DNA of 64,000 nucleotides from Promethearchaeota archaeon (GTDB lineage: Archaea > Asgardarchaeota > Lokiarchaeia > Sigyniarchaeales > SOKP01), in NCBI GenBank assembly GCA_019058365.1, contig JAHPZE010000001.1:1-64000 (forward strand), written 5' to 3'. Position 1 is the stretch's first letter, and the number at the start of each line of letters is the position of its first letter. A program made the position numbers and the translations under genes. The notes beneath the pieces are model-generated. The model had not been told where the DNA came from. It saw only the letters and a list, made by a program, of their open reading frames with translations, and ran no database searches. Shown here one piece after another: positions 17,556 through 26,277 of the stretch.

Positions 17556-18431
17556 TTAATCACTTTTGATCTCTTTATCCTTACGCACAGTATATAATCC
17601 TTCAAATCTTGCTTCTGTTTTAATTTCACCTATTCCTTGATTTTTAATAATCTCTTCCAATCCATCTTCAGAGAATACATTTTTTTTAAACTTTTTGGCT
17701 GGAGCCCCTAAATAAATCCAATTCTCTTCTAATTCTTGCCCTACGGTGGTCATTGAATGACCCCCTAAAATACAATTTTTTTTCATATACGTTCCAGGCA
17801 TAACAACACTTTGGGTACCAATCATAACATTATCTTCAATGATGGTTTTTCTTATGATAAATAAATTTCCAAAAATAACGGATGACTGGACTATTGCCCC
17901 CTGTCCAACTACAACATTTTTTCCAAAATCAATGAATTCTGTATCAACCCATCCTTCAAATAAAGAGTTGGAGTAGTTAGTTTTTATACCAAACATTTTA
18001 AAACATATATTATTCATAAAAGGAAAAGGAAACTTGTGTGATAGCCATAAGGGCCATTTTTTTATAGTACTTCTAAGACTCCAATATCTATAATCTTTAT
18101 CTGAGTGATGTCTTAAGAACACTCCTTCTCGTGGTTTATGAATAAGATTAATGATTACTAAAATCATTTTGGCAAAGAATAATGATACTAAAATTGATGT
18201 TAGATACATTACAAAAACTAAAAAAGGTAATAAAAGTAAGAAATGAATGAATACTTTCGGTTCAGTAAGTGTAGGACCGTACAGCCAATTCCAATACAAC
18301 CAAAATTCAAACTGTATTGTAAAAATGCTAATCCAAATTAAAAAGATATAAAAGATTAAATATCTTTTCTTGGCTAAGATAAGAGTTGTATTTGGTCCTA
18401 CTTTTAAACTCGAAGGTACTGACATAATCAT
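17556..18431 (-). CDS. Hexapeptide-repeat membrane protein, module C (second cluster)
   Basis: The 291-residue protein is a paralog of the module C protein at 5.7-6.7 kb. It shares the start M-S-V-P-x-x-x-x-V-G-P, two or three membrane helices (about 21-45 and 60-95), H-K-P-R-E-G-V-F, Y-R-Y-W-S-L-R, F-E-G-W-V-D-T-E-F-I-D-F-G and a beta-helix with V-V-G-Q-G-A-I-V. It ends with Y-L-G-A-P-A-K-K. The ATG shares one base with the stop of module B (TAATG), and an in-frame ATG two codons later matches the start of the paralog. It is the third gene of an A-B-C operon and is followed closely by a nitrilase gene. Confidence 0.6.
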   Translation of the reverse strand: MIMSVPSSLKVGPNTTLILAKKRYLIFYIFLIWISIFTIQFEFWLYWNWLYGPTLTEPKVFIHFLLLLPFLVFVMYLTSILVSLFFAKMILVIINLIHKPREGVFLRHHSDKDYRYWSLRSTIKKWPLWLSHKFPFPFMNNICFKMFGIKTNYSNSLFEGWVDTEFIDFGKNVVVGQGAIVQSSVIFGNLFIIRKTIIEDNVMIGTQSVVMPGTYMKKNCILGGHSMTTVGQELEENWIYLGAPAKKFKKNVFSEDGLEEIIKNQGIGEIKTEARFEGLYTVRKDKEIKSD

Positions 18432-19321
18432 TAATCCTCTATATTATTATTCAAGAGTTTTTTCTTATCTTCATCTATATTGACTTCTTGTTTAATTTCA
18501 TATTTTATTTCATCATCTACACGGACTTCATATATAACATCGCGTCTTTGTTCTGCATATTTATTTGGTTTTAATTTCCTAGCAAAATGTGGGCCTAAAT
18601 AAATCCAACCAGGTTCTATTTTTTGGTTTGGAATTGTCGCAGAAAATGCTCCAATCACAGATTCCTTACCCATAATTGTGCCGGGAGATATAAGTGATAA
18701 CCCACCTACAACCGTGTGATCTCCAAGAAAAATCTTTTTGATTATCAAATATTTCCCGACGATCTGAGAGCTCATTACAACAGCTCCTTGGCCTACAGTA
18801 ACATTTCTCCCAAATTCAATAAATCTTTCATCCACCCAAGAATCTTGAGCATGGCTTGAAAAATCTACCTTAATACCCATCCATCTGAAGCCCCACATTA
18901 CTATCCATGTTAAAGGGCCATTATTCATAAACCAAAAAACTATCTTTTTCAACTCTACTCTTAATCTCCAAAATTCATAGTCTCGATCCCCTTCTTCGGC
19001 TCTGAAGACTCCCTCTTTTGGCTTATGAAGCATATTTACTATAAGAATAAATGCTTTTGTAAAAATTGCGATTCCAAATACGAAAATAAAATATAATACA
19101 AATAACCATACAGGGATTAAAAACATATTTATATACCACGGAATATAACTTGATACATCAAAGAATACAGCAACAGTCATATATCCGGAAAGCCACAGAA
19201 TTGGGAGATATAAAACAAGAAATTTATAACCAATTTTACTTATTGCACTCGTAGTTACAAAATCGATTGTATAATCTACTTTGCTATCATCAAATCTTTC
19301 TTTTTCAGGATTAGAATTCAT
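18431..19321 (-). CDS. Hexapeptide-repeat membrane protein, module B (split form)
   Basis: About 296 residues that align with the C-terminal halves of the two A+B fusion proteins: D-F-V-T-T-S-A-I-S, two or three helices, H-K-P-K-E-G-V-F, E-F-W-R-L-R, a beta-helix with V-G-Q-G-A-V-V-M-S-S and the closing V-N-I-D-E-D-K-K. I prefer the ATG at 19321, which overlaps the module A stop by 11 bases. A GTG at 19336 would add five residues. The two modules that are fused at 6.7-10.9 kb are therefore separate but translationally coupled genes here. The substrate is unknown. Confidence 0.6.
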   Translation of the reverse strand: MNSNPEKERFDDSKVDYTIDFVTTSAISKIGYKFLVLYLPILWLSGYMTVAVFFDVSSYIPWYINMFLIPVWLFVLYFIFVFGIAIFTKAFILIVNMLHKPKEGVFRAEEGDRDYEFWRLRVELKKIVFWFMNNGPLTWIVMWGFRWMGIKVDFSSHAQDSWVDERFIEFGRNVTVGQGAVVMSSQIVGKYLIIKKIFLGDHTVVGGLSLISPGTIMGKESVIGAFSATIPNQKIEPGWIYLGPHFARKLKPNKYAEQRRDVIYEVRVDDEIKYEIKQEVNIDEDKKKLLNNNIED

Positions 19322-20246
19322 TTGCTTTTTTAACACTTGTTTCTTTTTTATTTTTTTTTTTTATATTCAGTTTTTTATTAAGTTCTTCTGCTCTTTTTAA
19401 ATCTTCTTCTGAGATTTTTAAATATTCTATTACTTTTTTTTTAAAAATCTTTCTAAGGGGTGTACCGTAATAAAAGGAATTCCCTTTCAAAATATTATAT
19501 TTAGTTGCTCCTGTCATAGGTAACCACCATGAATTATCTCCAATATCAATACCAGGGGCAAAACAATTAAATCCCGCAGCAGTAACATTGTTTCCGATTT
19601 TTATTTTTGCAAACGATATATTACCGAAAACACCTTCTACAGAATGTGAACTGATGCCTGGATTTGTTCCTATATAAGAATTTTTTCCAACTTCTACAAA
19701 TCGATCTCCCGCAAGTTGTTCCTCAATGACAGACCCTTTTCCTATTTTATTCGTCCCTATGAAGTTATACATCCAATTTAATAACCAGGGAAATGGACCA
19801 CGAGAAAAGGCATTTTTTGGATACTTGATAATAAAACTACGAAAATGATAATAATTTAACGTCTTGCTAGGTATATTTCTTGGTATGATCCCAGATTTAG
19901 AAGGAGATTTTTTTTCTGAGTATCTCCAAAACCATCGAGTTATTATAGCTACAATAAATAGATGTATCAAATAGCAAATAATAATTACAATGGGTATCGA
20001 TATTGAAGCAATAAGAGAGGGTAAATTAGTAAAAAGTGAAATAAAGTTTGATACTTCTAAGAAATTTGGTAGATAAAAAAACATTATAAAAAGCATGAAA
20101 ATAATACTTGGTATTAAAAATGAACAGTAATAAATGACGTAGAACAAAGGCAGCCATAAACGTAAATTTAAACTAATCTCTTCTTTAATAATATTGTTTT
20201 CAGAATCCTTTTTTTGCTCTGAATTTAATACAGCCAAGTTTTTCAC
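19311..20246 (-). CDS. Hexapeptide-repeat membrane protein, module A (split form)
   Basis: The 311-residue protein matches the N-terminal halves of the A+B fusions. It has three or four membrane helices between about 30 and 115, S-P-S-K-S-G-I-I-P-R, F-I-I-K-Y-P-K-N-A-F, I-G-K-G-S-V-I-E-E, V-G-K-N-S-Y-I-G-T-N-P and Y-Y-G-T-P-L-R-K-I-F. It starts with GTG and ends in a lysine-rich tail. It is the first gene of the A-B-C operon. This module has a glycine- and asparagine-rich beta-helix but lacks the H-K-P-x-E-G-V-F motif of modules B and C, so its enzymatic role may differ. Confidence 0.6.
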   Translation of the reverse strand: MKNLAVLNSEQKKDSENNIIKEEISLNLRLWLPLFYVIYYCSFLIPSIIFMLFIMFFYLPNFLEVSNFISLFTNLPSLIASISIPIVIIICYLIHLFIVAIITRWFWRYSEKKSPSKSGIIPRNIPSKTLNYYHFRSFIIKYPKNAFSRGPFPWLLNWMYNFIGTNKIGKGSVIEEQLAGDRFVEVGKNSYIGTNPGISSHSVEGVFGNISFAKIKIGNNVTAAGFNCFAPGIDIGDNSWWLPMTGATKYNILKGNSFYYGTPLRKIFKKKVIEYLKISEEDLKRAEELNKKLNIKKKNKKETSVKKANEF

Positions 20247-20376
20247 AGAAGAGTTATAATTTTCTTTATTTAGCGGTTTTCTTTAATATTTCTTTTTTAT
20301 ATACTCATAACTATTTAAAAATTTTCAGATTTAAAATCATAGGATAAGTGGAAAAATATAAAAATGAATTAATTTA

Positions 20377-21201
20377 TTATCTATTCTTTTTTGGAAACCA
20401 TGGGAAAAGCAAACTTGTTCTTCTTTTATAATCAGCATAGACATCATCACCTTCATAATGTTTATCAAGCAGTTTTATACCTGAGACTTTTATTATCATA
20501 TAAGTAATGAATATCGGTCCAAAAATTGAAATCCAACCAAAAGGTACAGCTAGAACAATGATATAAATTCCCCACCATTGAGTGACTTCACCAAAATAGT
20601 TTGGATGCTGCGTATATTTCCATAATCCTAGATCTAATACTTTCCCTTTATTATTTGGATCTTGTTTGAATTTATAGAGCTGATAATCTCCAAATGTTTC
20701 AAATAAGAATCCTATTAACCATACTATTAAGCCAATCCATAAAGTAAGTCCAATAAAATCTAATAAGCTCACCAATACAGGGTTTGGACTCATATTGACA
20801 AACCAAACGGGGAAAGCTACTATAAAAATCACAATACCTTGAAAAATGTAGATTCTTATCAAACTTTTCAGAAAGATATTAGTTTTCCATCTTTCTCTCA
20901 TTTCTCTATATCTGTAATCTTCTGGTTTCCCTCGGTTTCTAATGAATACATATGAAGCAAGTCTTATTGACCATATGATTACTAAAACCGTAACTACTAT
21001 TTGGCGAACATTTACAGCATTATTTAAAATAATAAAGTAAATTATGCTTGTCAAGGCAACTACAGAATATCCAGGCCCATAGAAGATATCCATAATACCA
21101 TTATTTTTTTTTATTATACCAACTATAAAAGCTATTATAAGATATACTAAAAGAAACAAAGCAGAGTTTCCAATGATAACGAACATATTTACTATTGTCA
21201 T
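20377..21201 (-). CDS. DUF1295 / steroid 5-alpha-reductase-like membrane protein
   Basis: The 274-residue protein has about six or seven hydrophobic segments and the family motifs. These are R-N-R-G-K-P-E-D-Y-R-Y-x-x-M-R near residue 90, F-E-x-x-G-D-x-Q-L-x-x-F-K near residue 170, and the C-terminal signature G-L-W-x-Y-T-Q-H-P-N-Y-F-G-E near residue 200. The last matches the NADPH-binding region of steroid 5-alpha-reductase and isoprenylcysteine methyltransferase-like proteins. DUF1295 members are predicted membrane reductases or methyltransferases acting on lipids. The gene stands alone, 130 bases from the module A gene on the same strand. Confidence 0.88.
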   Translation of the reverse strand: MTIVNMFVIIGNSALFLLVYLIIAFIVGIIKKNNGIMDIFYGPGYSVVALTSIIYFIILNNAVNVRQIVVTVLVIIWSIRLASYVFIRNRGKPEDYRYREMRERWKTNIFLKSLIRIYIFQGIVIFIVAFPVWFVNMSPNPVLVSLLDFIGLTLWIGLIVWLIGFLFETFGDYQLYKFKQDPNNKGKVLDLGLWKYTQHPNYFGEVTQWWGIYIIVLAVPFGWISIFGPIFITYMIIKVSGIKLLDKHYEGDDVYADYKRRTSLLFPWFPKKNR

Positions 21202-21283
21202 TTTTTATCTTATATATTTAATTTGCAATTTTATTAATTGAATAGTCTTTTTATTGTTTTATCTTATAAAAATAAAATGAACT

Positions 21284-21321
21284 AAAAATTAGTAATTCAA
21301 ATCTGAATTTTCGTTTAAGTA
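21284..21321. repeat. Direct repeat, left copy, flanking hepT-mntA
   Basis: These 38 bases match 22307-22344 with only three mismatches in the same orientation. The core holds an inverted repeat, ATTCA-N4-TGAAT. The left copy overlaps the last codons of hepT. The pair encloses the whole toxin-antitoxin module and could be a target-site or recombination repeat, or a duplicated terminator or operator. Confidence 0.7.
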
Positions 21322-21785
21322 GAATTTTCTTTGTTCGAATTTCCTAATAAATTATTTTTGAATTTTCTCAATATTGCTTCTTTAAAAGAATCAAAATCTT
21401 TCAAATTGTTCTGTAAGATATTGTAGATAATCTTATTATCAATTTCTAAATAAAATTGCCCTAATAAATTACGGAATCTTACCATTTTAATAAAGTGAGT
21501 TTTTAATTCATTACTTATAATTTCATGCTTAGCTAAGATTTCTATTATATCAGTAAATGTTTCAGGTTTTTCTTTATTATTGAGTGTCACAATATGATTT
21601 CCAATGTCAATACATATATTTATAGAAATTTCTAAGGCTCTCTGTGCCGTGAAATAATTTTTATAGTTAGAAAGGAAGTCTTCTTTTCCGATCTCTTTAA
21701 GTTCGCGTAGATTTTCCATTAATTGATCTAATTTATTAAATCTAGTTAAAATTAAATCCCTATTTACTTTAATCCTTAAGCACAT
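21315..21785 (-). CDS. hepT: HepT-like HEPN-domain toxin with altered catalytic motif
   Basis: The 156-residue all-helical protein has the HEPN layout of HepT RNase toxins and lies directly downstream of an MntA-type nucleotidyltransferase, overlapping it by 17 bases. HepT proteins carry an R-x4-H-x-Y catalytic motif. Here the matching segment is R105-N-L-L-G-Q110-F-Y112, so the His is replaced by Gln while the Arg and Tyr remain. In characterised type VII systems the Tyr of this motif is the residue AMPylated by MntA. The protein may be a non-catalytic or modified toxin. Both genes lie within a 38-bp direct repeat pair. Confidence 0.78.
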   Translation of the reverse strand: MCLRIKVNRDLILTRFNKLDQLMENLRELKEIGKEDFLSNYKNYFTAQRALEISINICIDIGNHIVTLNNKEKPETFTDIIEILAKHEIISNELKTHFIKMVRFRNLLGQFYLEIDNKIIYNILQNNLKDFDSFKEAILRKFKNNLLGNSNKENST

Positions 21786-22209
21786 CCATTACTGTCATTT
21801 TATCATACATATCTAAAATTGGTTTTATCTCTAAATAATCGTATAAAACTTTTATTTCAAACTCATGCTGCAGCGTTTCATTTTTGGAATGAATAACACT
21901 TCCTGTTTTTATAACATTATATAAAAATCGAGGTGTAACGCTGTTTAAAATACATAAATCTATCTCGATTTTATGTTCAAATTCTTTCTCTATTTCCAAA
22001 CTTAAATCAACTAGATATAAATAATGTTTTTTAAATGTACTATCTAAAAGAATTCCAAGATCTACGTCACTAAATTCAGATCTGTTACCTAATACATAAG
22101 ACCCAAACAAATAACACAGTAGAATTTCATCTCGATTATTAAACACAATATTTATTATCTTTTCCAGTTCAGTTATCGATATTATTCTATGTCTTTCTCG
22201 TTCTATCAT
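21769..22209 (-). CDS. mntA: MntA-like minimal nucleotidyltransferase antitoxin
   Basis: The 146-residue protein has the minimal nucleotidyltransferase motif G36-S37-x10-D48-x-D50 within L-F-G-S-Y-V-L-G-N-R-S-E-F-S-D-V-D. It also has a third acidic candidate in I-E-I-D-L-C-I-L. MntA antitoxins neutralise the paired HEPN toxin by AMPylating a tyrosine. The order mntA-hepT with an overlap is the classical arrangement of type VII toxin-antitoxin systems. The catalytic residues look intact, unlike the partner's catalytic His. Confidence 0.85.
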   Translation of the reverse strand: MIERERHRIISITELEKIINIVFNNRDEILLCYLFGSYVLGNRSEFSDVDLGILLDSTFKKHYLYLVDLSLEIEKEFEHKIEIDLCILNSVTPRFLYNVIKTGSVIHSKNETLQHEFEIKVLYDYLEIKPILDMYDKMTVMDVLKD

Positions 22210-22648
22210 AATTTACAAATATTATTTCACATTCATAATTAACTAATTATAAATATAGCATTACAGTCTAATAATTTTTTATCTCTATCTAATTTAGCAA
22301 TTATTCAAAAATTAATAATTCAAATCTGAATTTTTGTTTAAATATAACAGTATATTCTATTTATAAAGAAACAGCGACATAATTTCGACGAAAAATTATC
22401 AAGGATCTTATTAAACAAAATCAATAAAAATATATGTACAAATTTGTGTATATTCCATAGATTTATCAAGCAATAAATAAGCAAACATTAAAGAGCTTAA
22501 TCAATAGCTTAATACAAAGTAAGCATTAATTTTAAATTAAAAGAAATCATAAGTTTATAGGACGGTTAAGGCATTATAAATTAGTAAATAATTTATTTAG
22601 CCGATAAAATTACAAATTGAATATTTTATACATATATTGAGGAAGAAA
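22210..22648. other. Intergenic region between mntA and nrdJ
   Basis: About 440 AT-rich bases between divergent genes. It contains the right copy of the 38-bp repeat (22307-22344) and the start region of nrdJ with its Shine-Dalgarno. I see no convincing short gene or structured RNA in the rest. Confidence 0.5.
22307..22344. repeat. Direct repeat, right copy, flanking hepT-mntA
   Basis: Matches 21284-21321 with three mismatches over 38 bases, same orientation, 98 bases upstream of the mntA start. The two copies are about 1.02 kb apart, start to start, so the unit between them is essentially the toxin-antitoxin pair. Confidence 0.7.
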
Positions 22649-24883
22649 ATGCCCAACAATTCGTTTTCGTTAATAGATTTATATCCTAAACATGTTATTA
22701 ATTCTAAAGGAGAGAAGAAAAAATTTGATGAAAATAGTATCGCTAAAATTTTGAACAAAGAAACTGGGTTGGATATACACATAGCGGAAAAAGTTGCTGA
22801 AGATGTTATACGAAAGATAATTGGTCTAGGAATCAAAGAGATTACAACAAATTACATACGTGAATTAGTATGTGTTGAGTTAACTCAAAGACACTTAAAC
22901 AAATATAGGAATTTATTTGCACGTGCAATTAATTTAGAGAATATTTCATTTAAACTTGAGGAAGAGTTTTTAAAGAACTTCAAAGGAAAACAACCAGATT
23001 GGGGCCCTTTAGGATATATAACCTATAAGCGTACATACGCGAGAATCATTGAAAAAGAAAATAGAAAAGAAGAATTTTGGGAAACAATTAGAAGGGTCGT
23101 AGAAGGATGCTATTCAATTCAGAAAGAACATTGCATAAAATTGAGTTTACCTTGGAGTGATGAGAAAGCCCAAAAATCAGCACAGATAATGTTTGAAAAA
23201 ATATGGAATTTTAAATTTCTACCTCCTGGGCGAGGTTTATGGATGATGGGTACAGAATTCATAGCTCGACATGGGTCAATGTCGCTCAATAACTGTGGTT
23301 TCGCATCTACAGAAGATATTGATTTAAAATATTCGAAAGCCTTTGAATTTGTAATGGATGCATTGATGCTTGGAGTAGGAGTTGGTTTTGATACTAAGGG
23401 TGCTGAAAAAATTATAATAAAGCAACCTAAAGAAGGACATTTCGAATTTCAATTACCTGATAGTAGAGAAGGATGGGTTGAATCATTAAAATTAATGTTA
23501 GAAGCATTCTTTTTAGGGAAACAACTACCCCATTATGATTTTAGCTTAATCAGATCTGCTGGAAAGCCAATAAGAGGATTCGGAGGGATTGCCTCTGGGC
23601 CTGAGCCTTTAAAGCAAATGTTAGAAGATGTTCAAAAGATTTTAAAATCTCGAATAGGTCAAAAGATTACTTCTGTTGACATTGTAGATATTATGAATTA
23701 TATAGGGAAATGTGTAGTAGCTGGGAATGTACGTAGGAGTGCTGAGATCGCTTTAGGTGATCCTACAGACTTGGATTTTGTAACTTGTAAACAAAACGAA
23801 GAAGCATTATATTCGCATAGATGGGCAAGTAATAATTCAGTTTTCGCGGTTAAGGGTTTGGATTATTCATTTATTGCAAACCAAATCGCTGTTAATGGAG
23901 AACCAGGAGTATTTTGGCTAGAAAATGCTAAAGCTTATTCAAGAATGGGAGATTCACCTGATTTTAAAGATAAAAAGGCAGCAGGAGTAAACCCTTGTGG
24001 GGAACAAACTTTAGAGTCTTTTGAATTATGTTGTCTTGTGGAGACATTTCCTTCTCGACACGAATCATATGAAGAGTTTCAAGAAACATTAAAATTTGCT
24101 TATCTCTATTCAAAATCAGTTACTTTAGTGAACACTCATTGGCAAGAAACTAATGCTGTAATGTTAAAAAACAGACGGATGGGTATTTCACAAACAGGAA
24201 TAATTGAAGCTTTCGTGAGACATGGAAGACGGAAGGTGTTAGAATGGTGTAGCAAAGGTTATAATTATCTGCAAGAACTGGATGAACAATATTCAGGGTG
24301 GCTTTGCATTCCACGTTCAATTAAAATAACAACGGTAAAGCCAAGCGGTACAGTGAGCTTACTTCCTGGAGTTCCACCTGGAATTCACTACCCCCATTCA
24401 GAATATTATATTAGGAGAATACGTTTATCCAAGAATTCTGATCTTATCCAACATATTAAGAATGCGGGATATAAAATTGAAAATGATTTGTATTCACCCA
24501 ATACAGTAGTAGCAGAATTTCCAATTCATGAGAAATATTTTGATCGTTCTAAAAATGATGTTTCAATATGGGAACAAGCTGAGAATGCTGCTGCATACCA
24601 GAAATATTGGTCGGACAATCAAGTATCAATAACTATTACATTTACAGAAGAAGAAGCAGATCAAATTAAACATGTTCTTGAATGTTATGAAGATAAGCTT
24701 AAAAGTGTAAGTTTCCTTCCCAATAAGACCCATGGATATAAACAAGCTCCTTATGAAGAAATTACTAAAGAACAATATGAAGAAATAACGAATAGACTTA
24801 AATCATTTAATTTAGATAAAACAAGGGATAGAGCTATTGGAGAAAAGTTTTGCGATTCTGACAGATGTGAAGTTCGATTTTAA
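22649..24883 (+). CDS. nrdJ: Class II (adenosylcobalamin-dependent) ribonucleotide reductase
   Basis: This protein of about 744 residues reduces ribonucleotides to deoxyribonucleotides with a B12-generated thiyl radical. It has an N-terminal ATP-cone (about 15-100), then L-N-N-C-G-F-A-S near residue 216 (redox Cys), N-P-C-G-E-Q-T-L-E near residue 448 (radical Cys with the catalytic Glu), and P-S-G-T-V-S-L-L near residue 570. The length and motifs resemble the monomeric Lactobacillus-type RTPR rather than the short NrdJ family. I chose ATG 22649 because GAGG at 22639-22642 is correctly spaced from it; the upstream TTG overlaps that sequence. It is a single gene. Confidence 0.93.
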   Translation: MPNNSFSLIDLYPKHVINSKGEKKKFDENSIAKILNKETGLDIHIAEKVAEDVIRKIIGLGIKEITTNYIRELVCVELTQRHLNKYRNLFARAINLENISFKLEEEFLKNFKGKQPDWGPLGYITYKRTYARIIEKENRKEEFWETIRRVVEGCYSIQKEHCIKLSLPWSDEKAQKSAQIMFEKIWNFKFLPPGRGLWMMGTEFIARHGSMSLNNCGFASTEDIDLKYSKAFEFVMDALMLGVGVGFDTKGAEKIIIKQPKEGHFEFQLPDSREGWVESLKLMLEAFFLGKQLPHYDFSLIRSAGKPIRGFGGIASGPEPLKQMLEDVQKILKSRIGQKITSVDIVDIMNYIGKCVVAGNVRRSAEIALGDPTDLDFVTCKQNEEALYSHRWASNNSVFAVKGLDYSFIANQIAVNGEPGVFWLENAKAYSRMGDSPDFKDKKAAGVNPCGEQTLESFELCCLVETFPSRHESYEEFQETLKFAYLYSKSVTLVNTHWQETNAVMLKNRRMGISQTGIIEAFVRHGRRKVLEWCSKGYNYLQELDEQYSGWLCIPRSIKITTVKPSGTVSLLPGVPPGIHYPHSEYYIRRIRLSKNSDLIQHIKNAGYKIENDLYSPNTVVAEFPIHEKYFDRSKNDVSIWEQAENAAAYQKYWSDNQVSITITFTEEEADQIKHVLECYEDKLKSVSFLPNKTHGYKQAPYEEITKEQYEEITNRLKSFNLDKTRDRAIGEKFCDSDRCEVRF

Positions 24884-25111
24884 ATCGACCTTTATTCTCT
24901 TGAACATCGAATGAAATGGGAAATTGATCTCCTAAAATTAAGACAAAGATAATTTAAGAATAATTAAATAATACTCAAAAATCTTTTAAATAAGAATTTG
25001 TATATATGATTTTGTAAAACAATTCTTTAACGTAAAAAATATTAATAATCCAAATGAAAATTAATTTAACAAATAATTATTTTAAAAATTAAATGAAAGA
25101 TGTGATTTTAT

Positions 25112-26056
25112 ATGTCAGAAGAAGATCCTATTGAAGAAATCGAAAAGACTGCAGAAAAAGCAGCAAAAAAACCTCGAACAATCACACGAACAACCCCAAC
25201 AAAAAAGAAAGTATCGAGACCATCTAAAAAAGAATCTACACCAGAAAAACCCGTAACACCAGCAAAAAAGGTTTCTAAAAAACTGAAAGTAAATTTTTGG
25301 CGAACTCGATTGCATGACGAAGAGTTAGGAATACATCAACAACTCAAATATCAAGCAAAGACTCGTTGGTTTAGTAAGAACTATGATATTGAAGGAGTTA
25401 TAGAAGAAGATGGTGAGAAGAAATATATTATTGCTTTCAATAAAGAGCAATGGGAAGAAAGCCCTCTCGAGGAAAAAAGATTATCATGCCGTATATTTAC
25501 AATTATGGAAGAGAAAATTACTGATGCGAAAACAGCTAGCGGTGGTAATTTCAAAGGCGGTGTTGAATTAAGTATTGCCCATTCATTGGTTCAGAGTTAT
25601 GAAATTAGAACACCCGCTCCCGTGTTTTTCTTTCAAATCCCAAGAACAATATACTTAGCGCGATGTGTGAGAGGGTGGAGGTTAGTTGGCACACGTTGGT
25701 CATGGCCTTTACTTCCAGAACAGAGTGATGATAAACTACAGATAGTTTCAGCTAAGGGAATTGTAGGACCAGGAAGAAACTACTGGATCTACATCGGAGA
25801 CCAGAAGATCGCGAGAATCGACGGTCAGAGAGTTCAGAAAAACTTTGAAATTCAAATTCTTGATGAGACTTATGCAAAAGATAAAATGTTTGTTACATAC
25901 ATGATATTATTCGGATGTGCGTGTAATTTTATGAGAGTTGCTGAGAAGTTGGTTAAACAGCTCTATAAAAAGATGAAGAAAACAGCAACCACAGATTATA
26001 AAATACCAAATCAAGAGTTAATGTTGTTTAGGAACCCTAGAATGATGAGACGTTAA
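25112..26056 (+). CDS. Uncharacterised protein with basic, low-complexity N-terminus
   Basis: Of the 314 residues, the first 65 are rich in Lys, Pro, Thr and Glu and are probably disordered. From about residue 68 a folded region rich in Trp, Tyr and Phe begins. The segment W-I-Y-I-G-D-Q-K-I-A-R-I-D-G followed by F-E-I-Q-I-L-D-E has a strand-turn-strand rhythm like tubby/LURP-one/scramblase C-terminal folds, but this is a weak resemblance. Near the C-terminus F-G-C-A-C-N-F precedes an amphipathic, lysine-rich helix. There are no clear membrane helices. An oligo-T terminator follows. The function is unknown. Confidence 0.65.
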   Translation: MSEEDPIEEIEKTAEKAAKKPRTITRTTPTKKKVSRPSKKESTPEKPVTPAKKVSKKLKVNFWRTRLHDEELGIHQQLKYQAKTRWFSKNYDIEGVIEEDGEKKYIIAFNKEQWEESPLEEKRLSCRIFTIMEEKITDAKTASGGNFKGGVELSIAHSLVQSYEIRTPAPVFFFQIPRTIYLARCVRGWRLVGTRWSWPLLPEQSDDKLQIVSAKGIVGPGRNYWIYIGDQKIARIDGQRVQKNFEIQILDETYAKDKMFVTYMILFGCACNFMRVAEKLVKQLYKKMKKTATTDYKIPNQELMLFRNPRMMRR

Positions 26057-26064
26057 AAATTAAT

Positions 26065-26090
26065 ATTTTTTCTCTTTTATTCTTTTTTTT
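26065..26090 (+). terminator. T-rich terminator
   Basis: Three T-runs within 26 bases start nine bases after the stop of the preceding gene, which is typical for factor-independent archaeal termination. This is compositional evidence only. Confidence 0.4.
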
Positions 26091-26152
26091 CTAATAATTT
26101 GATAAGTTAAACACCTATTTATTAATATAAAATTGTAATCCCTAAGTCAAAA

Positions 26153-26245
26153 TTACTTTATTAAAGAATTTATTGATACTTCTATAATAACTAATGAAAC
26201 AGCTTCAATCAATATACCAAGTGTAATAGCCCATATTAAATCCAT
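26153..26245 (-). CDS. Possible 30-residue single-pass membrane peptide
   Basis: A 30-codon frame that reads as an almost continuous hydrophobic helix with two Glu residues and a final lysine. The ATG is preceded immediately by an in-frame TAG, so the frame cannot be longer. There is no clear Shine-Dalgarno. It lies 32 bases after a similar hydrophobic micro-ORF on the same strand. It could be a real microprotein or chance in AT-rich DNA. Confidence 0.35.
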   Translation of the reverse strand: MDLIWAITLGILIEAVSLVIIEVSINSLIK

Positions 26246-26277
26246 CTAGCAACCCGTCCCTGTACAATTAAGACCAA

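Noticed and set aside
25115..25315. A 66-residue minus-strand frame rich in Phe and Cys
   Set aside because: It is the mirror image of the lysine- and glutamate-rich start of the plus-strand gene and has no independent support.
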